NCBI RefSeq assembly: GCF_006715055.1
Contig: NZ_VFMN01000001.1
Coordinates: forward strand, 2,418,001 to 2,482,000
Length of the DNA: 64,000 nt
Source: Lapillicoccus jejuensis
Lineage (GTDB): Bacteria; Actinomycetota; Actinomycetes; Actinomycetales; Dermatophilaceae
Reading direction: 5' to 3'
Position numbers and translations under genes: made by a program. Of this stretch, positions 54,970 through 62,425 are shown one piece after another (positions within the stretch are counted from its first letter, which is position 1; every line of letters starts with the position of its first letter). The notes beneath the pieces were generated by a model, which made no database searches, was not told the origin of the DNA, and saw nothing but the letters and a program-made list of their open reading frames with translations.

Positions 54970-55383
54970 CTACTGCCACAGGGACCGTGGTCGGATGCCC
55001 AGACGACGGGCCGTGACGATGTAGCCAGCGACGATGGCGGTGGAGGCGAACGCGGACACGGCCATGAGACCACCGACCGCGTAGCGGAAGGTGGTCCCGG
55101 CGGGCGTCGTCCCCGTGTTGAACGCGATCGCGCCGGCCAGGAGGAGCCCGGCGACCCCGTTGGGGAGGATCAGCACGTGCTGCTCGACATCGAGGACCGC
55201 CGCCAGCCGGTCGTCCTCGCCGACGGGGCTGCCCTGCCTCACCATCTTGTGGACCCGGGCCATGTCGTACCGGACGGCGTCCCGCTCGGCGCGGGTACGG
55301 CGCCGCCACCGCACCTGCACGACCACCGAGGCGACGAGGACGGCGGCCCCGACGACGGCCACCACGCTCAGCCAGACGTCCAC
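54970..55383 (-). CDS. Small membrane protein of unknown function
   Basis: A 137-residue protein with three hydrophobic segments: an N-terminal helix (VWLSVVAVVGAAVLVASVVVQV, residues 3-24), then a charged region with RRRTRAERDAVRYDMARVHKMVRQG, and two helices near 83-100 and 107-128. The GTG start at 55383 lies inside the end of the upstream gene (16-base overlap, 55368-55383), so both are translated from one message. It probably works with the neighbour protein, which also combines a Arg-rich cytoplasmic domain with membrane helices. I do not recognise the family. It is convergent with the sigma-factor operon, 26 bases from its end. Confidence 0.68.
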   Translation of the reverse strand: MDVWLSVVAVVGAAVLVASVVVQVRWRRRTRAERDAVRYDMARVHKMVRQGSPVGEDDRLAAVLDVEQHVLILPNGVAGLLLAGAIAFNTGTTPAGTTFRYAVGGLMAVSAFASTAIVAGYIVTARRLGIRPRSLWQ

Positions 55384-56015
55384 GTGCGTCCCCTCTCACC
55401 GCGCGAGGAGGTCAGGCCCTGGGCGCGGGCGCCGGTCAGTGCGCGGCGCAGCTGGACGAAGGAGCCACCGATCATGACGAGGGCGAGGATCATCATCACG
55501 GCGACGAACCACGGCACCGGGCGGTGCGACGCGGCGGGTAGCCCGACCGCGACCGCTCCGAGGAGCAGGAGGGCGAGGACGAGCCACGGTGCTGTCCGCA
55601 GCTGCCGTCGCGCCGAGTCGACGCAGGCCTGCGCGATCGGCCGGTCGTCGTCCGAGATCGTCTCGCCTCGGCGTAGGGACCGGTAGACGCGGCGGATGTC
55701 GCGGCGGTCGCCGCTGACGATCAGTGCTCGCGCCGTCGTGTCGCGACGGAAGAAACGTCGCCGCAGCAGCCGGAACTGGATCGGGATGACGACGAGGAGG
55801 AGGACGGCGGCGATCGACCAGGGAACCCAGGTCGGGACCGGGTGGTGGCCCGGGCGCGGGGTGGGTGGGTCGAGCCGCGCGTTGACGACGAAGACGACGA
55901 CGAGGGTGGCGGGCAGGACGAGCAGCTGGGAGATCCAGATCCGACGCCACGCCCGTTCCAGACGCCGACGCTGCTCCACCGTCAGGTCGTCGTCGACGTC
56001 GCTGCCCGCGCTCAT
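55368..56015 (-). CDS. Membrane protein of unknown function (215 residues)
   Basis: A 215-residue protein with four likely membrane helices: about 29-48 (ISQLLVLPATLVVVFVVNA), 66-84 (VPWSIAAVLLLVVIPIQF), 144-162 (PWLVLALLLLGAVAVGLP) and 171-190 (FVAVMMILALVMIGGSFVQL). Between the second and third lies a cytoplasmic stretch RRDIRRVYRSLRRGETISDDDRPIAQACVDSARRQLR, whose ISDDDRPIAQA wording resembles the GxxVxDDRLAxVLD segment of the downstream small protein (SPVGEDDRLAAVLD), so the two may be related. ATG 56015 begins MSAGSDVDDDLTVEQ. No ribosome site is obvious. Family not recognised. Confidence 0.68.
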   Translation of the reverse strand: MSAGSDVDDDLTVEQRRRLERAWRRIWISQLLVLPATLVVVFVVNARLDPPTPRPGHHPVPTWVPWSIAAVLLLVVIPIQFRLLRRRFFRRDTTARALIVSGDRRDIRRVYRSLRRGETISDDDRPIAQACVDSARRQLRTAPWLVLALLLLGAVAVGLPAASHRPVPWFVAVMMILALVMIGGSFVQLRRALTGARAQGLTSSRGERGRTWTSG

Positions 56016-56141
56016 GTGCCCCCCGTTGACCCGTCATCAGCTCCAGATGGGAACGTAGCGACGGACCCGGAGCTCCGCAGCCCTTCGGTGGATTCGTGCT
56101 TCGCCCCGTCGCTGTCTCGTCGTCCCGCGGGCAACGACCGG

Positions 56142-56696
56142 TCAGTACAGGTCGGACAAGCGGATCAGCTCCGGATCAGTCGGGTGCGGCCACCCCACCA
56201 GCGACAGCAGCAGACGCCCGGTGTGGTCCTCGAACCGGTTGTACCGCAGGCTCCAGACCAGGCATGCCAGGTCGAGCTCGGGACGGGCGGCCATCACTCC
56301 GTCGCCCCAGTCGACGACGCCGGTCAGCTCCCCGGTGCTCGGGATACCCAGGATGTTCGGGAGGGTCAGGTCGCCGTGGAAGACGTCGGCGTCCTGAAGC
56401 GTCGACCAGGCGGCGCCGAGGACCTCGACCAGACGCTCGGGCTGGGTGCGCCACGCCGGGTCCGTGGCCGGCACACCAGGTAGCGCGGACAGCAACAGCC
56501 GATCCCCACGCGCGGCAATCACCGTCGGCACCGGCAGGCCGCGTGCCGCCAGCCGCGGCAGCAGCGCCGCCGTCCCGTCGTCCGGCCGCAGGTAGGCCTC
56601 AGCGCCGTCGACCAGCCGGACTCGGTGCACGCCGCCGCGGCCCAGCACGGCCGGCTCGATCTCCTGAACCTCCGGCCATCTCGGGTCAACGGTCAC
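56142..56696 (-). CDS. Small APH-fold phosphotransferase-like protein
   Basis: A protein of about 184 residues related to aminoglycoside phosphotransferase/choline kinase folds. The catalytic loop VFHGDLTLPNILG near residue 105 has the H-x-D-x4-N pattern, and VVDWGDGVMAARPELDLACLVWSLRY near 125 carries the metal-binding Asp. The N-lobe is short: there is no clear glycine-rich loop, so the protein is smaller than usual (250-300). Start choice is uncertain between GTG 56696 and ATG 56744 (200 residues); neither has a good ribosome site. Substrate unknown; fructosamine-kinase-like or antibiotic-kinase-like function cannot be judged. Confidence 0.65.
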   Translation of the reverse strand: MTVDPRWPEVQEIEPAVLGRGGVHRVRLVDGAEAYLRPDDGTAALLPRLAARGLPVPTVIAARGDRLLLSALPGVPATDPAWRTQPERLVEVLGAAWSTLQDADVFHGDLTLPNILGIPSTGELTGVVDWGDGVMAARPELDLACLVWSLRYNRFEDHTGRLLLSLVGWPHPTDPELIRLSDLY

Positions 56697-56774
56697 GCCG
56701 ACCACTGTGCCCGTCCTGTCTGTCGGCGCCGCACCCGTCTTCATCGGAACCGGGTGGCGGTCGAGCCTGTCACG

Positions 56775-57143
56775 ATGGCCGCCGTGCGACAGAGGATCGA
56801 TCTCGACGCGGCGGCCGAGGAGCTTCGCCGCCGAGCGGCATCCTGGCGCGAGAACGGTCTCCACGTCGGTGACCTCACGTGGGCGGACGGCCAGACTACG
56901 GTGCACCCCGTCACGACCGACCGGGGCGCCGTGCGCGGCGACTACTCGGTCGGCGTCGCCGTCCGGCGCGGCGAGCGCGAGGGGATCCTCGTCCTGTACG
57001 GGGGCGGCTGGTGCGACCTCATCGTCTGGTCCGGTCGTCCCGGCGATGCCGCCGTCGACGAGGTACCCGGGTGGCAGGACTGGCTCGACCTCCAGGCGTT
57101 CTCCCGGGTCGTGGACCGGTTCGAGGCGCTCCTGCTCGAGTAG
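56775..57143 (+). CDS. Hypothetical protein (122 residues)
   Basis: A 122-residue acidic soluble protein, divergent from the phosphotransferase-like gene with 78 bases between. It begins MAAVRQRIDLDAAAEELRRRA, then has a mixed region ending GILVLYGGGWCDLIVWSG near 80 and a C-terminal helix (LQAFSRVVDRFEALLLE). The size, charge and isolated position resemble immunity-type proteins, but this is only a resemblance. Start ATG 56775; the ribosome site is weak. It ends 74 bases before a strong hairpin. Confidence 0.6.
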   Translation: MAAVRQRIDLDAAAEELRRRAASWRENGLHVGDLTWADGQTTVHPVTTDRGAVRGDYSVGVAVRRGEREGILVLYGGGWCDLIVWSGRPGDAAVDEVPGWQDWLDLQAFSRVVDRFEALLLE

Positions 57144-57216
57144 GGCACGTCGCCGTACGGCTCGGCCCGAGGGCTGATCGACCGCACGCGCCAGGCGACC
57201 CCCCGCCATGGAGCAA

Positions 57217-57246
57217 GGGCCGGCGGGGCATGCGCCCCGCCGGCCC
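57217..57246. terminator. Perfect 13-bp hairpin, bidirectional terminator
   Basis: GGGCCGGCGGGGC (57217-57229) pairs perfectly with 57234-57246 around the loop ATGC. It lies between the convergent hypothetical gene (ends 57143) and thiolase (ends 57273). Confidence 0.75.
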
Positions 57247-57272
57247 TCGCCGATCCTGTTGGTCGAGCTCGC

Positions 57273-58496
57273 TCAGCTGAGGCGCTCGTACAGGATCGCC
57301 ATGCCCTGGCCGCCGCCGACGCACATCGTCTCCAGGCCGATGCTCTTGTCGTGCTCGCGCAGGTTGTGCAGCAGCGTCGTCGTGATCCGCGCGCCGGTCG
57401 AGCCGAAGGGGTGCCCGAGCGCGATGGCGCCGCCGTTGACGTTGAGCTTGTCGAAGTCCATGCCGAGGTCGTCGGCCGACGCGAGCACCTGCGCGGCGAA
57501 GGCCTCGTTGATCTCGTACAGGTCGACGTCGTCGATGGTCATGCCGGCGCGGGCGAGCGCCTGCCGCGAGGCCTCGACCGGGCCGAGGCCCATGATCTCG
57601 GGGGACAGGCCGGAGACGCCGGTCGAGATGACCCGGGCCAGGGGCGTGAGGCCGAGCTCGGCGGCCTTGGTGTCGCTCATGACGACGACCGCGGCGGCGC
57701 CGTCGTTGAGCGGGCAGCAGTTGCCGGCCGTGACGGTGCCGTCCGGGCGGAAGACCGGCTGGAGACCCGCGACACCCTCCATGGTGACGCCGGCCCGGGG
57801 GCCGTCGTCCTTGCTGACGACCGTGCCGTCGGGCAGCGTCACCGGGGTGATCTCGGCCTCGAAGAAGCCGTTGGCGATGGCCTTCTCGGCGCGGTTCTGG
57901 CTGGAGACGCCCCATTCGTCCTGACGCTGGCGCGAGATGCCGCGCGACGTGGCGACGTTCTCCGCGGTCTGGCCCATGGCGATGTAGATGTCGGGCAGCA
58001 GGCCGTCCTCGCGGGGGTCGCGCCAGGTCTCGTTGCTCTCCGCGGTGGCCTTGGTGCGCGCGACGGCGTCGGCGAAGGCCGGGTTCTGCACGTCCTGCTC
58101 GGCGCCACCGGCCCCGGCGAAGCTCGTGTACTGCGAGACGCACTCGACGCCGCCGGAGAGGAACGCGTGCCCCTCGCCGGCCTTGATGGCGTGGAAGGCC
58201 ATCCGGGTCGTCTGCACGCTGGAAGAGCAGAACCGGTTGACCGTGGCGCCGGGCAACGCGTCGTAGCCGGCGAGCACCGCGACGACGCGGGCGAGGTTGG
58301 ACCCGTGCCGACCGGACGGCTCGGCGCAGCCCCAGTAGAGGTCGTCGAGGTCGGCCGGGTCGAGGCCCGGGACCTGGTCGAGGGCGGCGCGGACCATCTG
58401 CACCGAGAGGTCGTCCGGGCGGACGTCCTTGAGCGAGCCCTTGAAGGCCCGGCCGATCGGCGAGCGGGCGGTCGAGACGATGACGGCTTCGGGCAC
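57273..58496 (-). CDS. Acetyl-CoA acetyltransferase (thiolase)
   Basis: A 407-residue thiolase II/FadA-like enzyme. The acylated Cys is in VNRFCSSSVQTTRMA near residue 89; EINEAFAAQVLA near 327, NVNGGAIALGHPFGSTGARI near 354 (catalytic His) and CVGGGQGMAILYE near 391 (second Cys) complete the active site. It either cleaves 3-ketoacyl-CoA in beta-oxidation or condenses acetyl-CoA. The GTG at 58496 follows GGAGG by four bases; the frame is open upstream to 58637 but without family similarity. A TAAGCG-CT-CGCTTA palindrome 43 bases upstream suggests control by a TetR-type fatty-acid regulator. Beta-oxidation partners (fadB) are not next to it. Confidence 0.93.
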   Translation of the reverse strand: MPEAVIVSTARSPIGRAFKGSLKDVRPDDLSVQMVRAALDQVPGLDPADLDDLYWGCAEPSGRHGSNLARVVAVLAGYDALPGATVNRFCSSSVQTTRMAFHAIKAGEGHAFLSGGVECVSQYTSFAGAGGAEQDVQNPAFADAVARTKATAESNETWRDPREDGLLPDIYIAMGQTAENVATSRGISRQRQDEWGVSSQNRAEKAIANGFFEAEITPVTLPDGTVVSKDDGPRAGVTMEGVAGLQPVFRPDGTVTAGNCCPLNDGAAAVVVMSDTKAAELGLTPLARVISTGVSGLSPEIMGLGPVEASRQALARAGMTIDDVDLYEINEAFAAQVLASADDLGMDFDKLNVNGGAIALGHPFGSTGARITTTLLHNLREHDKSIGLETMCVGGGQGMAILYERLS

Positions 58497-58538
58497 GGGT
58501 CCTCCAGGGTCGGCGGTGACGGGGGACGGCGACGCGGT

Positions 58539-58552
58539 AAGCGCTCGCTTAG
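58539..58552. promoter_or_regulatory. Palindromic operator upstream of the thiolase
   Basis: TAAGCG-CT-CGCTTA is a 14-base inverted repeat in the 202-bp divergent region between the thiolase and the lipoprotein. Palindromes of this AAGCG/CGCTT type are typical targets of TetR-family regulators of acyl-CoA metabolism; the regulator is not in the window. Confidence 0.55.
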
Positions 58553-58698
58553 TCCAGGTCCGATCGTAGGCCCGACGGCTGGGCGGGGACAGTCCCGGGG
58601 CTGTGCGGCCGGTCACCGCCCCTAGCATCGTCCTCACCGACGCCGTACGGGCCGTTCACAGGTCCTCGTCGGCCGCAGTCCAGCAGGGGAGATCCGTC

Positions 58699-59577
58699 AT
58701 GCACCGTCCTCGCGTCCGCCCGCGACCCGCCACCCGCGGCGCCTCGCTCGCCGTCGCCCTCAGCCTCGCGCTCGCCCCCGTCGCCCTCGGCGGCTGCTCG
58801 TCGGGCTCCGGCTCGACCGGGACCGCCGCCACCGCCGGCACGAGCTCGTCGGCCTCGTCGGCCTCGTCGGCCTCGTCGGGCTCGTCGGGCTCATCGGGCT
58901 CGCCCAGCTCCTCCGGCCCGTCCAGCGAGGCGAGCTCGTCCACCACCTCGTCCGCGTCGCCGACCTCGACCGGCGAGGTCGACGCGCCCAGCCCGAGCGA
59001 CCTGCTGGCCAAGGCCAAGGCCGCCGTCGAGCAGGCCAAGAGCTCGCACGTCTCCGGCACCGTCAAGGACTCCGGCAAGCCGGTCACCGTCGACGTCGCC
59101 GGCACCTCCGACGGCACCAGCGCCCAGGGATCGGTCAAGACCGCCGAGGCGACCATCGAGTTCATCCTCGTCGGCGGTCAGACCTACATCCGCGGCGACC
59201 AGAAGTTCTGGGCCACGGCCGGCGCCCCCGCCGCCCGCGCCGCCGAGCTCGCCTCGTCGAAGAAGTGGGTGAAGGCGTCCGCCGCGGAGGCCAAGTCCTT
59301 CACGCAGCTGGCCAACCCCAAGGCCCTGCTCGGCGAGCTGCTCGGCACGGACACCAACTCCCTCACCCAGAAGGTCGACGCGACCACCGTCGACGGCGCC
59401 CCGTGCTGGGGTCTGCGGGACCGCATCGGGTCCGACGACGCCGAGCTCGACGTGCTCAAGTCGTCGTACCTGCCGGTGCGCCTGGCCATCGGCAAGGGCC
59501 AGAGCCTCACCTTCGGCGACTGGGACTCGGTGCCCACGCCCACGGCGCCCGCGGCCTCGCAGATCATCACCGGCTGA
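58699..59577 (+). CDS. Serine-rich lipoprotein (LprG/LppX-like fold possible)
   Basis: A 292-residue lipoprotein. The signal peptide ends in the lipobox LGGC (Cys about residue 33). Residues about 34-92 are a low-complexity Ser/Ala/Gly/Pro linker with SSA and SSG repeats. The mature domain (about 98-292) starts LLAKAKAAVEQAKSSHVSGTV, reminiscent of LprG/LppX or DUF-type lipid-binding lipoproteins, and ends QIITG. One cysteine remains in the mature part (APCWGL). The ATG at 58699 is preceded by AGGGGAG (58685-58691). TAGCAT at 58623-58628 could be a -10 box. It is monocistronic, followed by an 11-bp hairpin. Function unknown. Confidence 0.82.
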   Translation: MHRPRVRPRPATRGASLAVALSLALAPVALGGCSSGSGSTGTAATAGTSSSASSASSASSGSSGSSGSPSSSGPSSEASSSTTSSASPTSTGEVDAPSPSDLLAKAKAAVEQAKSSHVSGTVKDSGKPVTVDVAGTSDGTSAQGSVKTAEATIEFILVGGQTYIRGDQKFWATAGAPAARAAELASSKKWVKASAAEAKSFTQLANPKALLGELLGTDTNSLTQKVDATTVDGAPCWGLRDRIGSDDAELDVLKSSYLPVRLAIGKGQSLTFGDWDSVPTPTAPAASQIITG

Positions 59578-59602
59578 CCGCCCGTACGGCGTCCTGTCCG
59601 CA

Positions 59603-59631
59603 GGCTCCGGTGGCGGCTCGCCACCGGGGCC
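59603..59631. terminator. 11-bp hairpin between convergent genes
   Basis: GGCTCCGGTGG (59603-59613) pairs with CCACCGGGGCC (59621-59631), one T-G pair, loop of 7 bases. It lies between the lipoprotein stop (59577) and the SGNH hydrolase stop (59634). Confidence 0.65.
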
Positions 59632-59633
59632 GC

Positions 59634-60713
59634 TCAGCTGCCGGGGACCTGCTCGGCGGCCACCGCCGTCGTCCCGACCAGGCCCGTCGCCGCGCCGCCC
59701 GCGCCGGCGCGCGCCGTCCGCTCGGGTACGGGGCGCCGGACGCGGCGCAGCCCGATGGCCCAGCGCCCGCGTGGTCCGCGCTCGGCGCCGGCGACCTCGG
59801 TCGCGCTGACCTCGGTGCCGGGGGCGGCGACGGCAGCGCTGGCCGTCCGTGAGACCGGCCCGACGGTGTCGCCGCGGCGCCAGTCCGGCGTCGTCGACGA
59901 CTGCTCCTCCCACAGCCCGAGAGCCACGCACACGGAGGGCAGCATCGCCGACGCGGCGCGGGCGTAGCCGGCCGACGAGGGGTGGAAGCGGTCCTTGGCG
60001 AACATCTCCTCGGGGCTGCGGGCGAACTCCGGCCCGAGCAGGTCGCCGAGGGAGACGCTGCGCCCGCCGGCCTCGACGACGGCGACGGTCTGCGCGGCGG
60101 CCAGGTCGCGGCTCCACCGCCGCGCCAGCAGCCGCAGCGGCTGGGCCACGGGGGTGACGGCGCCGAGGTCGGGGCAGGTGCCGACGACGACCTCGGCCCC
60201 GGCGTCGCGCAGCCGGCGCACCGCCCGGGCGAGGTGCCGCACGGCGACGGCCTTGTCGATCCGGTGGGTGACGTCGTTCGCGCCGATGAGGATGACGGCG
60301 GCGTCCGGGTGGGGTACGGCGTCGAGGGCGTTGACGACCTGGACCTCGAGACCGCTGGACTCGGCGCCGACGACGGCGACGTTGGTCAGGCGGACCTGGC
60401 GCCCGGCGAAGGCGGACAGCCCGCCGGCGAGGAAGGCGCCCGCGGTCTGCATGGCCGAGTCGGCGCCGAGGCCGGCGGCGGTGCTGTCGCCGAGGACGAG
60501 CAGCTCGAGGGGGGCGCCGAGACCGGCGCCGTACAGGCCGTCGTCGTCGGGGGCGCCGTCGAACGGCTGGCCGACGATGCGGCGGGCGAGGCGGGCCTCG
60601 ACCGTGATGACGCCGTACCCGAGGGCGCCGAGCGCACCGATGCCCGCGACCCCGAACCCGCCGCCGTACGCGGCGGCCTGGGCGATGCGTGTCGCCCTGC
60701 GCGCCCTGCCCAT
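59634..60713 (-). CDS. SGNH/GDSL-type hydrolase with N-terminal membrane segment
   Basis: A 359-residue esterase/lipase-like protein. Residues about 12-34 form a Gly/Ala-rich hydrophobic segment (AAAYGGGFGVAGIGALGALGYG), either a signal anchor or an uncleaved signal. The catalytic blocks are LLVLGDSTAAGLG near 72 (Ser), ILIGANDVTHRI near 142 (Asn block) and KDRFHPSSAGYARAA near 240 (Asp and His). The C-terminal 95 residues are a low-complexity Ala/Arg/Pro tail. The ATG at 60713 has GGAGG upstream. Actinobacteria have many such proteins next to or near cystathionine beta-synthase, with which it is divergent. The substrate may be an acyl or acetyl ester of a surface glycan or lipid. Confidence 0.87.
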   Translation of the reverse strand: MGRARRATRIAQAAAYGGGFGVAGIGALGALGYGVITVEARLARRIVGQPFDGAPDDDGLYGAGLGAPLELLVLGDSTAAGLGADSAMQTAGAFLAGGLSAFAGRQVRLTNVAVVGAESSGLEVQVVNALDAVPHPDAAVILIGANDVTHRIDKAVAVRHLARAVRRLRDAGAEVVVGTCPDLGAVTPVAQPLRLLARRWSRDLAAAQTVAVVEAGGRSVSLGDLLGPEFARSPEEMFAKDRFHPSSAGYARAASAMLPSVCVALGLWEEQSSTTPDWRRGDTVGPVSRTASAAVAAPGTEVSATEVAGAERGPRGRWAIGLRRVRRPVPERTARAGAGGAATGLVGTTAVAAEQVPGS

Positions 60714-60926
60714 GGACCGTCCTCCTACCAGTGCTGCTGCTGACTGCTGCTGCGCGTGCCGGTGGCGGTCGGGGTGCTGCTGCCCGACGTCGTTGCCCGG
60801 CTCATCCCGGTAGATCGGTCACCCTCCGCCTCTTCTTAACGTAACGCCGGTCCCAGCGGGTTCGCTCCCGTCGTCACCCGCCCGCGCGCGGTCCGGCGGG
60901 ACGCGCGGATCTGACAGGATCGGGGG

Positions 60927-62291
60927 GTGAAGTACGCCGAGCACATCAGCGACCTCGTCGGCGACACCCCGCTGGTCCGCCTCACGAAGGTGACCGAGGG
61001 TCTCGCCTGCACCGTCCTCGCCAAGGTCGAGTACCTCAACCCCGGTGGGTCCGTGAAGGACCGGATCGCCCGCCGGATGGTCGAGGCCGCCGAGGCCTCC
61101 GGGGAGCTGCGCCCCGGTGGGACGATCGTCGAGCCCACCTCCGGCAACACCGGGGTCGGGCTCGCCCTCATCGCCCAGCGCCGCGGGTACCAGTGCGTGT
61201 TCGTCTGCCCCGACAAGGTGGCCGAGGACAAGCGCAACGTGCTCAAGGCGTACGGCGCGGAGGTGGTCGTCTGCCCGACGGCCGTCGCCCCCGACCACCC
61301 CGACTCCTACTACTCGGTCTCCGACCGGCTGGTGAAGGAGATCGACGGAGCCTGGAAGCCGAACCAGTACTTCAACGTCGAGGGCCCGAACAGCCACTAC
61401 CACTCGACCGGTCCGGAGATCTGGGCCGACACCGAGGGTGAGATCACCCACTTCGTCACCGGCATCGGCACCGGCGGCACCATCTCGGGCACCGGCCGCT
61501 ACCTCAAGGAGGTCTCGGAGGGGAAGGTCCGCGTCATCGGGTCCGACCCCGAGGGCTCGGTCTACTCCGGGGGCACCGGCCGGCCGTACCTCGTCGAGGG
61601 CGTCGGTGAGGACTTCTGGCCCGGCGCCTACGACCCCTCGGTCGTCGACGAGGTCATCGCCGTCTCCGACGCCGACTCGTTCGCCATGACCCGCCGCCTC
61701 GCCCGCGAGGAGGGCCTGCTCGTCGGCGGCTCGTGCGGCATGGCCGTCGTCTCCGCGCTGCGCGCGGCGAAGGACCTGCCGGCCGACGCGGTCGTCGTCG
61801 TCCTGCTGCCCGACTCGGGCCGTGGCTACCTGAGCAAGATCTTCAACGACGAGTGGATGGCGTCGTACGGCTTCCTCCACGACGGCGTCGAGACGACGGT
61901 CGGGGACGTGCTGCGCAGCAAGTCCGGCGACCTGCCGGCGCTCGTGCACACCCACCCCAACGAGACGATCCGCGTCGCCGTCGACATCCTGCGGGAGTAC
62001 GGCGTCTCGCAGATGCCGGTCGTCAAGGCCGAGCCGCCGGTGATGAGCGGCGAGGTCGCGGGCGCGGTCAGCGAGCGGCACCTGCTCGAGCTGCTCTTCA
62101 CCCAGCAGGCGCACCTGGCCGACTCGGTCGAGAAGCACATCGAGCCCGGCCTGCCGCTCGTCGGCGCCGGCGAGAAGGTCTCGGTCGCGCGCCAGGAGCT
62201 GCAGACCTCCGACGCGATCCTCGTCGTCGACGGCGGCAAGCCCGTCGGCGTCCTCACCCGCGCCGACCTCCTGGGCTTCCTCAGCGACTGA
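60927..62291 (+). CDS. cbs: Cystathionine beta-synthase
   Basis: A 454-residue PLP enzyme joining serine (or O-acetylserine-like donors) and homocysteine to cystathionine in transsulfuration. The PLP lysine is in NPGGSVKDRIA near residue 43, the substrate loop is PTSGNTGVG near 72 and the phosphate loop is GIGTGGTISGTGRYL near 180. Residues about 335-454 form two CBS domains (VHTHPNETIRVAVDILREYGVSQMPVV and SDAILVVDGGKPVGVLTRADLLGFL). No haem-binding N-terminus exists, as in mycobacterial Cbs. The GTG at 60927 closely follows AGGATCGGGGG, and CAGGAT could also act as a -10 box. Confidence 0.93.
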   Translation: MKYAEHISDLVGDTPLVRLTKVTEGLACTVLAKVEYLNPGGSVKDRIARRMVEAAEASGELRPGGTIVEPTSGNTGVGLALIAQRRGYQCVFVCPDKVAEDKRNVLKAYGAEVVVCPTAVAPDHPDSYYSVSDRLVKEIDGAWKPNQYFNVEGPNSHYHSTGPEIWADTEGEITHFVTGIGTGGTISGTGRYLKEVSEGKVRVIGSDPEGSVYSGGTGRPYLVEGVGEDFWPGAYDPSVVDEVIAVSDADSFAMTRRLAREEGLLVGGSCGMAVVSALRAAKDLPADAVVVVLLPDSGRGYLSKIFNDEWMASYGFLHDGVETTVGDVLRSKSGDLPALVHTHPNETIRVAVDILREYGVSQMPVVKAEPPVMSGEVAGAVSERHLLELLFTQQAHLADSVEKHIEPGLPLVGAGEKVSVARQELQTSDAILVVDGGKPVGVLTRADLLGFLSD

Positions 62292-62328
62292 GGTCCCCGT
62301 CGGGTCCTGCACGGCCCACACGCGAACA

Positions 62329-62408
62329 CCCCACTTGTTGCTACTTTCCGACCGACCCGCGGTCGGCGCGCCGACCGAGACCGGGTCGGAAAGTGGCAAC
62401 AAGTGGGG
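62329..62408. repeat. 80-bp imperfect palindrome with 25-bp arms
   Basis: Left arm 62329-62353 (CCCCACTTGTTGC then TACTTTCCGACC) pairs with 62384-62408 with a single mismatch. The 30-base middle is itself palindromic (GGTCGGCGCGCCGACC at 62361-62376). It lies between cbs (ends 62291) and the convergent transporter (ends 62426). It is longer and richer in A/T than the other hairpins here. Confidence 0.85.
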
Positions 62409-62425
62409 TTCTGCGTATCCCGGGG

